DNA of 64,000 nucleotides from Stomoxys calcitrans (lineage: Eukaryota > Arthropoda > Insecta > Diptera > Muscidae), in contig NC_081552.1 of assembly GCF_963082655.1 (NCBI RefSeq), positions 73,288,707-73,352,706 on the forward strand, written 5' to 3'. Below are positions 9,985 to 20,923 of the stretch, piece after piece; within the stretch, counting starts at the first letter, position 1, and the number at the start of each line of letters is the position of its first letter. The notes under the pieces were generated by a model that searched no databases, had not been told where the DNA came from, and worked only from the letters and a program-made list of their open reading frames with translations. A program made the translations under genes and the position numbers.

Positions 9985-10530
9985 GAGGCATCAAGCCGTG
10001 CAGTGGCAGGTGACTTAATAACGCCCAATAAACAGGGGGCTGATAATAATGGAAAGACTGGGATAAGCAAAGATTCTAATACTAAAATATCAGGCAGTGC
10101 AGTGGCGGACCCGACGACGGACCCATCATCAACTTCAAGATTCGGATAAGTAAAGCTCCTTATATTGATACATTAGGCAGAGCAACGACAGGAGTCACAA
10201 TGCAGCCTAACGAACAGGGAGCCGACGATGGTACCATCATCTACTCCCAAGAAGCCCATTTACTTAAGATTTAGAAGACTTAGATAGGGATAGATCCTAG
10301 TATTGAAACATCAGCAGTACGGAGAATGGAAACTCAATACAGCCTAACGAACATGGACGTGACGGTGGAACCATTACCGACTTCATAAAGATTCGGAAGA
10401 CGAGCATAGGCATAGAACCTAATCCGATCACATCAGGCAATGCAGTGACAGTAAGCTCAATGCTGCTTAAAGAATAGGGAGCAGACGATGAGATCATCAT
10501 CTACTCCCAAGATGCTCATCTACTGGAGGA
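9985..10530 (+). repeat. Five degenerate tandem units of about 85-130 bp
   Basis: Recurring blocks are ATCAGGCAGTGCAGTG, CAATGCAGCCTAACGAACAGGG, AGCAGACGATGAGATCATCATC and CTACTCCCAAGA, with unit starts near 9990, 10090, 10172, 10308 and 10428. The array sits directly upstream of LINE coding sequence in the same orientation, so it may be that element's 5' region. Confidence 0.6.
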
Positions 10531-10549
10531 CCAATGATTTAGATAATCC

Positions 10550-11780
10550 AGATAAACCTCCCCCGGAGCGAGTCTGCTACACACGCTCTGTTGGAGAAAA
10601 TCAGCAATAGCAAGATTCTTATTGCCTTTATTCAGGAGCCATGGACGACCCGGAACAAAGTTTCTGGACTGAACCATATTAACTACCAATTATTCAATGC
10701 TAACACTGGTACTTGGCCGAGTTCCAGCGTTATTTGTCATAAAAATTTTAATTATATATTTTCCCAAACTCGTCAACATCGGATGCAACAGAGGTGAGAC
10801 AGGCGACTTTAGGAAACCTGGAAAGAAGAGGTTTCCGATCGGATACCTGAGATTAACCTTGAGGTCGAATGCGAGGCACTGCTGCCAGCGGCAGTGTTGG
10901 ATAGACGGAACCCTAGTATTGCCATTTGGAAGATCATGTGCCTTCACGGCGGTGATCCGAGCGACATCGGAATGCGTCAGGTGGTGTGGTTGTAACTCGA
11001 GGACGTCGAGTGTGAATATCTTTACGAACAGTAAATTTTAAATAAGGGCAATAACAACCAGGACAGTGAGGTCACGAACAGTCTTGCAGTGTATGAAGGA
11101 GATTAACGCCTTCTCTGAGGATGGCATAATCCGCATCGTTTGGGTGCCGGGCAATAACGGAGTAAGGGGAATGAAAGGGCAGACGAATAGGCGGTGAAGG
11201 CCAGATAACTGCCTTCAATAAACTTGTTTAACCCGAGTCCTTTCGGGTCGACGCAGTCCAAGGGCGTGAGCGATGAATGTGCATACAACCAAGTGGAACA
11301 GCGAGACGGTCGGTAGGATGGCGAAAATCCTATGGGGGATCCAGATCGTGAGAAGACGAGGCTATTACTGAAAGGAAGTAAGAAGAAGGTCAGTATAGCT
11401 ATTGGTATCATAGCGGGACACAGAGGATTACGAGCTCACTTATGTAAAACCAGTGCGGCAAGTGATAGCATGTGTAGGGCATGCGGGGAAGGTGATAAGA
11501 CGTTGGAGCATTTCCTTTGTCATTGCCCGGCTTTTGCGTCTAACTGATACCGGCACTTAGGTGTGGACACAATACCAGACATGAACCAACTTTGAGGCGT
11601 AGGATGGAAAACAATTAAGGATTTTGTAAGTAGCACGGAATTCCTAACTTAGATTTTCTTTCGAGGGTTCTTTTTAGTTTTTTTTTAGAGCGCACAACAA
11701 GCCGATTACTGGCTTAGGTGTATGTCAATAGTGGCATGGGGCAGATTATTATCTGCACCATATTTTCAACCTAACCTAAC
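10550..11780 (+). pseudogene. Jockey/I-supergroup LINE remnant with internal deletion
   Basis: 10600-10800 encodes the start of an APE-type endonuclease (ILIAFIQEPWTT, the catalytic-Glu motif IQEPW). From about 11090 the sequence jumps to RNase H-like coding: IIRIVWVPGNN, then GNERADE. After that comes a C-terminal CRACGEGDKTLEHFLCHCPAF zinc-knuckle-like segment at 11480-11545. Reverse transcriptase is absent, so a large internal deletion joins the two ends. The 3' end is AACCTAACCTAACC near 11775. A minus-strand copy of the same 3' region is at 26034-26567. Confidence 0.7.
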
Positions 11781-12865
11781 CATATCTACTTCAGTCCGGA
11801 CATGAGCTATAGCTGATTCAACTTTTCCTTGGAAACCAATTTCTTCAACTTTCGCCACTTTCTTAAATTCTATGGTTAATTTTTTCCCAATATTTTTAAT
11901 ATTTTTCTTTGAAATCTTATTTTTCTGCTTATCCTTTATCAATTATTTAAGCTTTGCTATGATAAGTTTTAACTCTCGTATATTAGAAGTAAGAACACTA
12001 ACTCCTAGTGGCACACTTAAGGCCATATTACATGTGGAGTCTATTGTGATGGCAGATAATTACCCTTGAAGACCTTTTGGCCAGTGCCTTGCCAAAAGAG
12101 GAAAATCTTTGGCATACTTGATAAGCCAAAAAGAGATACGCTAACCAATGTGTGTGGGTATGGCTTGACCAATTACAACATACTTTTTGACTTGTTTAGG
12201 ATGTCTTAGAGCTGTTGAACATTTACTGACGTTCTGCGTTTAAGCTAAGCGTCTAAGACTTTTTTTTAGCAAAATGCCCAGAAATTAGTTACGGCTGTCT
12301 TGGCGAAAATGTTGGTAAGAGTCGCTGCAACTGTCCGCCCCATAAGCCAAGTCGTTTTGGTGCGGTACAAAATCTTGAGACACGATTTTGCTGTTAGGCT
12401 CAACAAATGATGTGGCCAGCAAGTGAGGTGTTGTTGTTATTTCTACGTGGCTGTCTGTTATGGCTGTTCTTGTCGACCAACCATAAGGGAGTGTTTGGCG
12501 AATTGCATGTTCCAAGCAACTACCGTTGCCCCAAGAGGCTACCGAGAACAATTCAAGAAAAAAATAGACAATCTCAACGACAGAACTCGAAAAAACTCCT
12601 GCAACCTCAAGCCAATGGTTTGTTCTTGTTTGGCATATTTTCTCTTGCATCAATTGGCCTCTTTGAAACGTCATGGTGTGGAGAACTCATCGTTGAATAG
12701 AAACCGATTTTCAGTTTCTATTATTCGTGAAAAGCCTTGCAGCGCCTCAATTCAATGGGAAATTCAACATTTTTTCCTGAGCCAAAAGGTTTAAATTCTC
12801 GAATTTTCAATGGCGTGGATAAAAGGGGAATAACTTATGTAAAGCCCAAAGAAAATTTGGTTAAA
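11781..12865. other. Unassigned DNA without a supported gene
   Basis: The longest frames are 129 codons (12285-12674, minus) and two plus-strand frames (97 and 123 codons, 12407-12794). They overlap each other and show no recognisable domain. I see no repeat shared with the window. Confidence 0.4.
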
Positions 12866-12925
12866 ACGTGTTAAGTTTGACTGGGCTGAATACTTGGTAT
12901 CTTCTACCATGGATTCTCCTAGAAA
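12866..12925 (-). mobile_element. DINE subfamily B 3'-tip scrap
   Basis: AAACGTGTTAAGTTTGACTGGGCTGAA followed by CTACCATGGAT matches the 3' end (palindrome plus CACCATGG box) of subfamily B. The palindrome is decayed. Confidence 0.55.
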
Positions 12926-12949
12926 TGTACTAAGTTGATGTCCTGATTA

Positions 12950-14535
12950 GTTTAGGTTACGTTGAATGTGTTGCCCACCATAGGTGGGCTCACTGGTAGG
13001 CCAGTTTGGCCCATTGTAATACCCTCGAAAGAAAGAGAAAAGAAAGTAGATGTGAGACTAGGACCATATCCAGTAGTTATACACGATTAAAAGAAACAGG
13101 AAGAACCAGTGGTGGGTGAAACACCTATCCCTCACGCAAACACAAATTTACCTTCTCCTGATATTATCGCACCTCTGTCGGAACGATTCCGTGCCGTTCA
13201 TAAATCTCAGCAAACCTCCCAGAGGTGCGTTCGAAACATCGACCAGATCGCAGAAGAACTCCCTCCCCAGATAGGAGAGCCTGCGTCGCTGCTGACCCTG
13301 ATATAAACAGAGCAAGTGCCCGATAGTCTCCTTCTTATGCTCATCAATATAACTCCTGAAGAAATCATTATGTTGTATTCCCATGCGCGCTGCCATGCGA
13401 TCTATGGCACAGTGTCCGATTATGACCCCTGTCAATGTGCTCAACGATCTCTTATCAGACACCAGTAACTCCTTCGTCCTCCTCCGCTCGATAACAGGCC
13501 AGAGCGCCCAAGTGGTCCGGTTCGCCTGGCGCAGACGAACTTTTCAGGCGCATTCTTCTACCCATTCATTCCCTTGAATCCCTTTATATCCGTGAACCCA
13601 TATCAGCATCAGATCGTGGACCCGGAGCCTATCCAGGGACTCCAAACAATCCGCCACACAGCTCGACTTCACCGTCCTTGAGGGCGGTAGACCCCTTACC
13701 ATAATTTCTTTTGCTGCTACTGTAATTACATCAACATTTACTTTAATTGACTATGAAAGAACATTGCCCCATTAACCGAACGTAGAATATCTTTCCAAGC
13801 GCCTCGATATCCTGCTCTCCTTCTATAATCTATGACAAAAACTTCTGCCTGAAATACCGTACGCTCGTCCATTAGTCTCAGAGACACACCGATTGTGAGT
13901 GCGTCAGAGGAAAATGCCTTTCCAGTCCCTGACTCCATCATGAAGCCATCAGACAAGATCGAGGACTCATCCCCTTAAGCACTGCTTTTTCCCTACATTC
14001 GTCCCTTTCGGGAAGTCGAATCCTGAAGATCCTATTCCCAATCGGTACCGGTACCGGTGCCGTATAGTCGGAGATCCTCCTTAGTCTATCCTTTGCATCA
14101 ATAGCATCCAAGATGAAATTGTCGCCACACCTGTCCTTCTTTAACATGCCGAGCTCCTTCAGCCTAAGCTCGACCTTGGCGGCGCAGTTCCGAATATAGG
14201 CCTCAATGGGCCGCATATCCAAATATGCCTCCAGTCCTGCTTGTGGTGCGGATCTCAGTGCCCCCGTGACTCCGATGCAGGCCAGTCCCTGGACCTTCTC
14301 GAACTCCCTCGTACGAGTCCTCTTATTCACGGCTCTCCACCATACCAGTGTCCTATAGGTCTCACAATATCCCCACTCCCTACCGAAGCACCTTCTGCAG
14401 GAGTGAAATGCGCACAGTGCTTTATGCCAAGGTACTTCGCCCCTTTTCGACAGCTGCAGGATGGTTCCGTCCAATGACGGAAGTCTACACTTCGGTATCC
14501 CATCGCGACAAACTCAATGACTCGACTAAGTGACC
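12950..14535 (-). pseudogene. LINE remnant: RT C-terminal part, RNase H and zinc knuckle
   Basis: The 3' end is near 12950. Reading 5'->3' on the minus strand: 14474-13938 encodes VWWRAVNKRTRTREF...GVTGALRSAPQAGL...YLDMRPIEAYIRN, the region after RT. Next comes SDGFMMESGTG...SLRLMDERTVFQAEVFVI, RNase H with its first Asp (in SDGF) and Glu (in FQAE). Then 13462-13148 encodes VIIGHCAIDRMAARMG. A frameshift separates 13938 from 13956, and an RTE-like 3' tip interrupts the RNase H at 13736-13846. APE and RT catalytic regions are absent. Dead. Confidence 0.7.
13736..13846 (-). mobile_element. 3' tip of an RTE-like LINE inserted in another LINE
   Basis: On the minus strand this encodes RGAWKDILRSVNGA followed by CATAGTCAATTAAAGTAAA. 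The same 3' coding end and tail occur at 61620-61728 and 26640-26720. It interrupts the RNase H frame right after FQAEVFVI, consistent with a 5'-truncated insertion. I could not define a TSD. Confidence 0.65.
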
Positions 14536-14679
14536 CAACGTCGCACAGTAGATTTTCGTTGAAAAAATCATATCTTTATATCATAACCGTATAGGATAAT
14601 TGAATGATTTAAACGGAATATGATAGATAAATGTTCAGCCTATAAAATTAATGTTTGAAAAGGATGCTACGCCTTTTAG

Positions 14680-14885
14680 GTGCTTATTTATGGTTTATCA
14701 AAGTAAAAATTTGCGGAAAAATGGTAACTGCAATTTGCAAATTTTGCCCATGAACATTCCACTAAGGAACAGGGACAAACTTCTCGCATATCAATGAGTG
14801 CAGTCCGATACAAGTTTAAGCACAATGATAAGGGTCCTACTTTTTATAGCCGAGTCCGAACGGCGTGCCGCAGTGCAAAAATTGG
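14680..14885 (-). mobile_element. SINE body fragment
   Basis: Contains GCCCATGAACATTCCACTAAGGAACAGGG, TATCAATGAGTGCAGTCCGATACAAGTTTAAG and TTTTTATAGCCGAGTCCGAACGGCGTGCCG. The last two blocks recur at 53752-53840, where a tRNA-like head is still visible, and in the opposite orientation at 16077-16145. The tRNA-related part itself is not visible in this copy. Confidence 0.5.
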
Positions 14886-15303
14886 TGCTTTTTATACAGT
14901 AATTAATCTAGAGAGGCTAAAAGAAATCATTATTATTTTTTGGATAAGTGTTTCCATTAATGGAAAAAATAAAAAATGATAATTCCTTATCTAGTTTTGG
15001 AGACATTACATTTGAGGCCGGACCAAATGTTTTTGAAAATAGAAAATTGGTCATCATTGAACGGTCATTTCTCCTAAACTAAAAATATGACCATTCTATA
15101 CATACCCTTTACGAAATCGTTGGAAAGTTTAGCATAAGACAGGTTCTCTAAAAATTTCTTAGGCGCACATGAAAATGTAGATTTTTGCCACCTATTTCCT
15201 TTGTCAGCGTCACTATGCATCGTCCGCATAAGCGATTATCTTCGTACCAACTCTACCGGGATCCAATAGGATTGCATCCATCAAGAGTTTCCACAGAAGC
15301 AGA
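14886..15303. other. Unassigned AT-rich DNA
   Basis: I see nothing assignable: no coding frame with motifs and no shared repeat. Confidence 0.35.
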
Positions 15304-15475
15304 TACCTTTTTTCGTTCGACCGCTATTGTGATTTCGACAGACGGACGGACATGGCTAGATCGACTTGGAATGTCAGAACATAAATAATTTATTGGGTCG
15401 CAGGTCAATATTTCGTGATGTTACAAACGGTATAACAAAATTAGTATACGCCCATCCTATGGTATATAGTATACA
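15304..15475 (-). mobile_element. DINE subfamily B, 5' end only
   Basis: TTTCGACAGACGGACGGACATGGCTAGATCGAC, then ATATTTCGTGATGTTACAAAC and TTAGTATACGCCCATCCTATGG. These are the microsatellite, core and 5' tip of subfamily B. The tandem core and 3' end are absent. Confidence 0.6.
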
Positions 15476-15605
15476 ATTTTATTTGCTTTAAGAATTTAAT
15501 CGAATTTTATTTTTATAGTCGTGGAGCAAAGGTTCCGCCTATGTCGCTGATTGGTTATTCCCTCTCTAATGCGATAATTGAGAAGTTTTTCATTATATAA
15601 TACTA

Positions 15606-16145
15606 TAATACTACTAAGTAATGGATCTTTACGGTATGCGGTTGGGACTAGGGATCTAAAGTGAAATTGAAAAGTCGACTTTTCGACTTTTTCTGATAAT
15701 CAAAAAACGACTTTCCAACTTTTTTTTGATAATTTAAAAGTCGACTTTTCCTGATAGTCAAAAAATCGACTTTTTTCGATCATCAAAAAGTCAACTTTTT
15801 TTGTTTTTGGAGTCTTTGGTGTTTTGGGTTATTTTACTTTTTTTAACGCTCCACTTCGAGTTATTTATGATATTTTTTCCCTATAAAGATCACGTTTGTA
15901 CCTATTGCAACCAGAACTAAAAAAATAGTCGAGGCAGTCGGCGGCAAAAATCGAAGTGAAACTAAATCCATTTCGACTTTTTTTGCCTTCAAAGTCGATT
16001 ATTCGAATTCGACTTCGACTTATTTATACAAAAATTCTATTAATCGATTAGTCGAAAGTCGACTTTTAGATACCTAGTTCGGACTCGATTATGAAAAGAA
16101 GTTCTCTTATCACTGAGCTAAAACTTGAATCGGACCCAGAGCAGT
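15606..16145 (+). mobile_element. SINE fragment split by the hAT-like MITE
   Basis: The left piece 15606-15648 ends GCGGTTGGGAC. The right piece 16077-16145 reads GTTCGGACTCGATTATGAAAAG, then CTTATCACTGAGCTAAAACTTGAATCGGAC. This is the reverse complement of the SINE body at 14790-14870 and 53760-53840. Splicing out 15649-16084 restores the order of blocks seen in those copies. Confidence 0.5.
15649..16076. mobile_element. 428-bp hAT-like MITE inserted in a SINE
   Basis: The terminal inverted repeat is TAGGGATCTAAA (15649) against TTTAGATACCTA (16065-16076), followed inward by repeated AAAGTCGACTTTT words with spacers such as TGATAATCAAAAAA. It is flanked by GTTGGGAC (15641-15648) and GTTCGGAC (16077-16084), an 8-bp TSD with one mismatch as expected for hAT elements. 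The flanks join into one SINE sequence (CGGTTSGGACTCG). No coding capacity. Confidence 0.65.
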
Positions 16146-16559
16146 AGTCTGCGTCTCATTCGCTCGGTCGTCGGAGAAGAAGACCATCCTATCAAAAAGC
16201 TGGCACATGGTAGGACTCACTGATTCTAATTTGCGCTAATTAGTGATCCATTCCTGGCTAGCTCGTCAGGTGATACGCCGCCTGACTAACCGCATATATT
16301 TCGACAATTTGATCAGGCCACCGCCCCAGTACCTTAAGGCCCCCAAAGACTTCCGCTTGAAAGACGTTGCACTAGTCCACAATTTATATGATTTCTTGAT
16401 AAAGACGCCTAACTTGTTGTACCCATCCAATTCAGAGAAATAAGTGTATAGAAAAGCTCCCGAAAAGGACAGGATACCGCTAACCAAGAGATCCCTTTTC
16501 GGGTAAAAAAAACTTTTAATCTTCAAAAACTTTCATGGCAAAGACTTTCCTGATATAAA
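16146..16559. other. Unassigned DNA
   Basis: Contains overlapping frames of 66 (+) and 86 (-) codons with no recognisable motif. It may be the start of the LINE remnant that follows, but I cannot show this. Confidence 0.3.
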
Positions 16560-18390
16560 TTCAGTCACGCTGCATATAGCATGCCGCCTCGCCGCATCTT
16601 CATCCTCAAGCAAAACAAAATAGTGTACAACATTTGGAGGACCGCCAAGTACCTGACCCCCTCAGTGCCAGAGCGTCCTTCGCTGCCATACAAAATACAA
16701 ATGCAAATGCCTTAAATCGAAAATGGTATTCAGCGACTCTCTCGGGGTACTCTTTCGATGTCACATCAAACATCCATAAGTCAGAATCGGCCAAATGACC
16801 GGTTTTAACATGGAATGTACAGTCCTCGGCTCCTTCAGGCTCTTTCATATCAAGTAGGGACAGGAGTAGAGTGCATTCAATCCCCTTTTAACCCTCTCCT
16901 GGATGTTCCTTCTCCAGCTTAGTTTTAGGTCAAGAATCACGCCCAAGTATTTGCTCTCCGGAGAACGCGGCAGCTGTACCCCATCTAGAACAGATGTCTC
17001 GAAAACACCCAGCTTTTTCACCTTGATGTAAAAGTACCAGTTCAGTCATTCTGGGGCTTATGCCAAGTCATTTGGCGCTGGCCCATGAGCACAGCTTCCT
17101 CTACACCCACTGTACGAAGTCCGTAATAGAAGGAAGGAAACGACCTTCATCCTCTAATTCTCGAAACACCACAATCGAGCCCTTCGCCAGTGATGTTTAG
17201 ATAGTCCGGCCTTTAAGTATTGAATCTATCCAATTCACTATAAAGGGGACACCGTCATTTCAAACAGATCGCCAAGTACAGACTCCAACTTCAAATTTTT
17301 GGAAACCTTTTCTATGTCCAGAAAGCCCGCCAAAGAAAATCACTCAAAGCCAAATTCCCTTCGATGTATCTAACCACATCATGAAGGGCACTGTCAACCG
17401 GCCGAACCTTGAACAACTGCAGAGTGTTCCCGTCTTTGGACGTTTAAAATCAAGTATTTCATATCTACGAGCTAAGTGCCCAGCCCATCTCAACCGATTT
17501 CGTGTAGCCCTTCTTTACAGTCATTCGGGTGACTTTCCGTGATCTCGCTGATTGTGACCATCCAGAGGATTTCGTTTACCACGGTGCTCCAGAAAATCGA
17601 CGAGAAAACCTTCCACCCCTGGAAGAATTCCCATTGCCGCCCGCCTTTGGACCACATTAACTCACGTTGATTATCCTGAGGCATAGCATATTCTTCATTA
17701 CCGGGCGATGTGCGGATCGTCACCAGTGAGTTCCAAGTCGTCGACTATCAAACCTAATGCCACGTTTTTTAAAGCCTCCCCAATATCTAGAATGACCGCG
17801 GTGGCTTCATGGAGGAAAGTCTCCACTTGCCTACCCTTAAGATATGCTTGTTATACCCCACTGAAGTGTCCCTTACTTAGCATTGATTAAAAATTATGAC
17901 AGTTTAATGGGCCTATAAAATTTTATCGTGCTGTGGTTTATTTTTTGACACTTGGGGACAAAAGCCTCTCTTATCTTTCCACGTCCTCGGTGCGTAGGAC
18001 CATGCAAGACTTGCTTACGCAGTCATGGCAGAGTAATTCCAAGAGCTTCCTCAAATTGTGAAATGTAAGCTCCATCCTCCAAACACGGAAACTTGTCGTG
18101 ATGGTATCCATATAGAGCGATTAGTTATGAATGCCCCCAATTTTCCCCAGAATTTTGTCCTATTAACTCTTCTCGTCTTCTTCTTGAATCTGCCTAGGGC
18201 TTCGGGATACTCGTCCGGGCCCTCGGATGTGTTTTCTTGATTTGCCTTATGAACGAGTATCCTTCCTTATTAAAAACCTTAAGTTTCGGCATCCACCATG
18301 GTAGTCTGGTCTGGCTGCTCTCAGCGCTAGTGGTTCTGGAAATACCTTCAGAAAGACTTCGTTGAGGTACTCTTTAGAAACCCTTAAGCG
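16560..18390 (-). pseudogene. Degenerate LINE reverse-transcriptase remnant
   Basis: Read on the minus strand with many frame changes, it contains VQLPRSPESKYLGVILDLKLSW (about 16990-16910), a typical post-catalytic RT segment of Jockey/I-supergroup LINEs, followed by ERVKRGLNALYSC. Upstream (17690-17550) lies a segment equivalent to the GTPQGG...VNEIL region, with GLIVDDLELTG near 17740. No catalytic YADD is readable. Stops and frameshifts are dense, making it older than the other LINE copies here. Confidence 0.55.
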
Positions 18391-18391
18391 C

Positions 18392-18540
18392 ACAGAGGGA
18401 GAAAATCGAAAAAACAACTACAAAAAAATATCCTGTGTTCTTACAAGATAAAGATATCTCTTTGAAATTTGGAATAGTAAGAGCTAAGGTGTGAGCAAGT
18501 TCGCGTCCTAGGGCGTCCGGGCGCCTCTTGGCAGGCCACT
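18392..18540 (+). repeat. Family E short repeat, copy 1
   Basis: CACAGAGGGAGAAAATCGAAAAAAC, then GATATCTCTTTGAAATTTGGAATAG, GAGCTAAGGTGTGA and GGGCGCCTCTTGGCAGGCC. The same blocks in the same order occur at 49111-49262, and the first block with part of the second at 35601-35720. Class unknown. Confidence 0.6.
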
Positions 18541-18827
18541 TTTATATAATATCTCCACTGGCTTTGGAGATATTGTAAATTGTATATAATTTCTTTTGTT
18601 GCAATTTTGACCGAGATCTGCTTTGTATTTTGCAATTTACGAAGGCATTTGTCATTCGATTTTAATTTTAATATGCATGATTTGGACTTGTGACAAAATT
18701 TACAACAACTTGGCCCCAACAACGGTGCACATCTTATTATTCAATTAAAAGTTATATAGTTTGGAAGTCAAAAAATGTGAAAAAGGTGAATTAGTAGCAT
18801 TTTACGGTAAAAAATATCATAAATAAA
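18541..18827. other. Unassigned AT-rich spacer
   Basis: I see no motif-bearing frame. The 93-codon minus frame at 18441-18722 overlaps the family E repeat and is not supported. Confidence 0.3.
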
Positions 18828-19595
18828 TTTTTATACCCACCATCAAAAGATGGTGGTATATTCATTTTTTGATTCCGTTTGCAACACATTGAAATATCCA
18901 TTTCCGGCGCTATAAAATATGTTTATTCTTGATGCTCGTAAAAATCTAAGACGAAGCCATGTCCTTCCATCTGTCCGTCCGTCTGACCGTTTGTTCGTCT
19001 GTTTGTTGAAATCACACTACAGTTTTTAAAAATTTACATATTGAGCTGAAACTTTGCACAGGTTCTTTTTTCCATAGGCCGGTTAAATTCGAAGATGGAC
19101 TGTATCAGACTATATCTTGATATAGCACCCATATAGACCGATCGGCCGATTTAAGGTCTTAGGCCCATTAAAAGCCACATGTATTTTTCGATTTTGCCTA
19201 AATTTCGGACAATAAACGCGCCCATAAAGGGCGCTTTTATTGTCCGATGTCGCCGAAATTTGGGACCGTGTTAGTGCCATCGACATCCTTCTTAATTTGG
19301 CACAAATCGGTCTTGATTTTAACATAGCTGCCGTATAGACCAATCTCTCAATTTAAAGTCTTGGCCACATAAATGGCCCCATTTGTGATCCGATTTCGCT
19401 GAAATTTGACACAGAGACTTATGTAAAGCTTTTCGACATCCATGTCGTATATGGTTCAGATAGGTTTATATTTGGAGATAGCTACCAAAAAGACCAATGT
19501 TAGGTTCTACAAAATTGAACAAGGACTTGTACTTATTAGGAGGTGGGTATGCAAAATTTCGGCCCAGCCGAACTTAACGCCGCTTTACTTGTTTC
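18828..19595 (+). mobile_element. DINE subfamily A, plus strand, near complete
   Basis: 5' tip TTTATACCCACCATCAAAAGATGGTGGTATATTC, GCAACACATTGAAATATCC, GTCY run (CTGTCCGTCCGTCTGACCG, about 18970) and TTTGCACAGGTTC...GAAGATGGACTGTATC. There are only about two core repeats. The 3' end is TTTCGGCCCAGCCGAACTTAACGCC...TTACTTG at 19559-19591. Only a couple of core units remain, against five or more at 1-830, so core copy number varies. Confidence 0.75.
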
Positions 19596-19707
19596 TTTTT
19601 TGTTTGAGTAAAGGGTATACGGTAGATGTTTTTAAGACAAATTTGAGGAAGATATGCCAACTTAAAGGGGTGCTATATGTACTTCAAAATAGGCAATTTT
19701 TTATTAA

Positions 19708-20199
19708 ACAAGTAAAAGCGTGGTAAGTTCGCTACCCTCCACCATGGATCGCATTTGTCGAGTTCTCTTCCCGGCATCTCTTCTTAGGCAAAAAAAAGGA
19801 TATAAGAAAAGATTTGCTCTGCTATTAGAGCGATATCAAGATATGGTCCGGTTTGGGTCACAATTAAATTATATTTTGTAGACCTGTGCAAAATGTCAGC
19901 CAATTCGAATAAGAATTGCATTCTTTGGGGGCTCAAGAAGTAAAATAGAGAGATCGATTTATATGGGAGCTGTATCGGGATATAGACCCATTCAGACCAT
20001 AATAAACACGTATGTTGATGGCCATGAGAGGATCCGTCGCACAAAATTTCAGACGAATCGGATAATAATTGCGACCTCTAGAGGCTCAAGAAGTCAAAAT
20101 CCCAGATCAGTTTATATGGCAGCTATATCAAAACATGGACCGATATAGCCCATTTACGACCTACACTTATAAGAAGTATTTGTGAAAAATTTCAAGCGG
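19708..20199 (-). mobile_element. DINE subfamily B, 3' half
   Basis: 3' end CAAGTAAAAGCGTGGTAAGTTCGCTACCCTCCACCATGG. The terminal palindrome is deleted (GTTCG joins directly to CTACCCTCC). Core units follow with GAGATCGATTTATATGGGAGC and GACCTCTAGAGGCTCAAGAAGTC. The copy breaks at TTTCAAGCGGCC, where family D begins. Confidence 0.7.
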
Positions 20200-20923
20200 C
20201 CCTATATATATATATCAGATTCGTGTACTACTCTAAAGAACCTCTTATTTAAGCCCCCTATTGCAATAGCCACCAAATACGTACTACTTTCATTTAAGAC
20301 TCATATTGCTGTGGTCGTAAATTTGTCCACTTTGGGGTTTTTTGGGGAGGGGCGGCCCACCAAACGCCTGGTCCCATATTGGATATCAGATTTGTATTCT
20401 GCATATCGGCTTCGTATTTTACTCACAAATACGTTTTATTTGAGCCCCATATTGCCATGGTCGGTAAATATGTCGGGGTTGGGGTGGTCCCCCAAACACT
20501 TGGTTCGACAATTGGGTCTCAGATAAGTTTTCTAATCTTCAACACCTTTCATTTGAGTCCCATATTATCGTGATTGGTCTAAATATATGTTTGGTAGGTT
20601 TTAGGGGTGAGGCGCCCCCCTAGGTACCCCATCCGCAATTTGGACACCAAATTATTGTTTTTAGCTTATTATAAGAGAGCACACACATTTTCGCTCAAAT
20701 CGCACCACCTATCTCCGAGATCTGGTATTTCTGAAAATTGGGGAAAGGGGATGGTCCGCCCCGCCTTCGGATATCAAAAAATGAAGTACCCTATTTTCAC
20801 CACGGTTCCATTATGCATTATCAGTAAAAATTTCAAGAAAATCGGTTCAGCCGTTTTTGAGTCTATACGGAACATACGTACAAACAAACAAAGAAACACA
20901 AAAATAATTTTTATACATATAGA
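20200..20923 (+). mobile_element. Family D, copy D2 (5'-truncated)
   Basis: About three to four core units, then the unique 3' section (TTGGTAGGTTTTAGGGGTGAGGCGCC..., CTCCGAGATCTGG, TTCAGCCGTTTTTGAGTCTATACGGAAC) and an ACAAACAAAC tail ending TTTTTATACATATAG. The next D copy starts immediately, giving a head-to-tail junction at 20923/20924. Confidence 0.7.

Noticed and set aside
12285..12674. 129-codon minus ORF in non-repetitive DNA
   Set aside because: Overlapped by two plus-strand ORFs of similar size, no recognisable domain, and no promoter or splice context that I can support.
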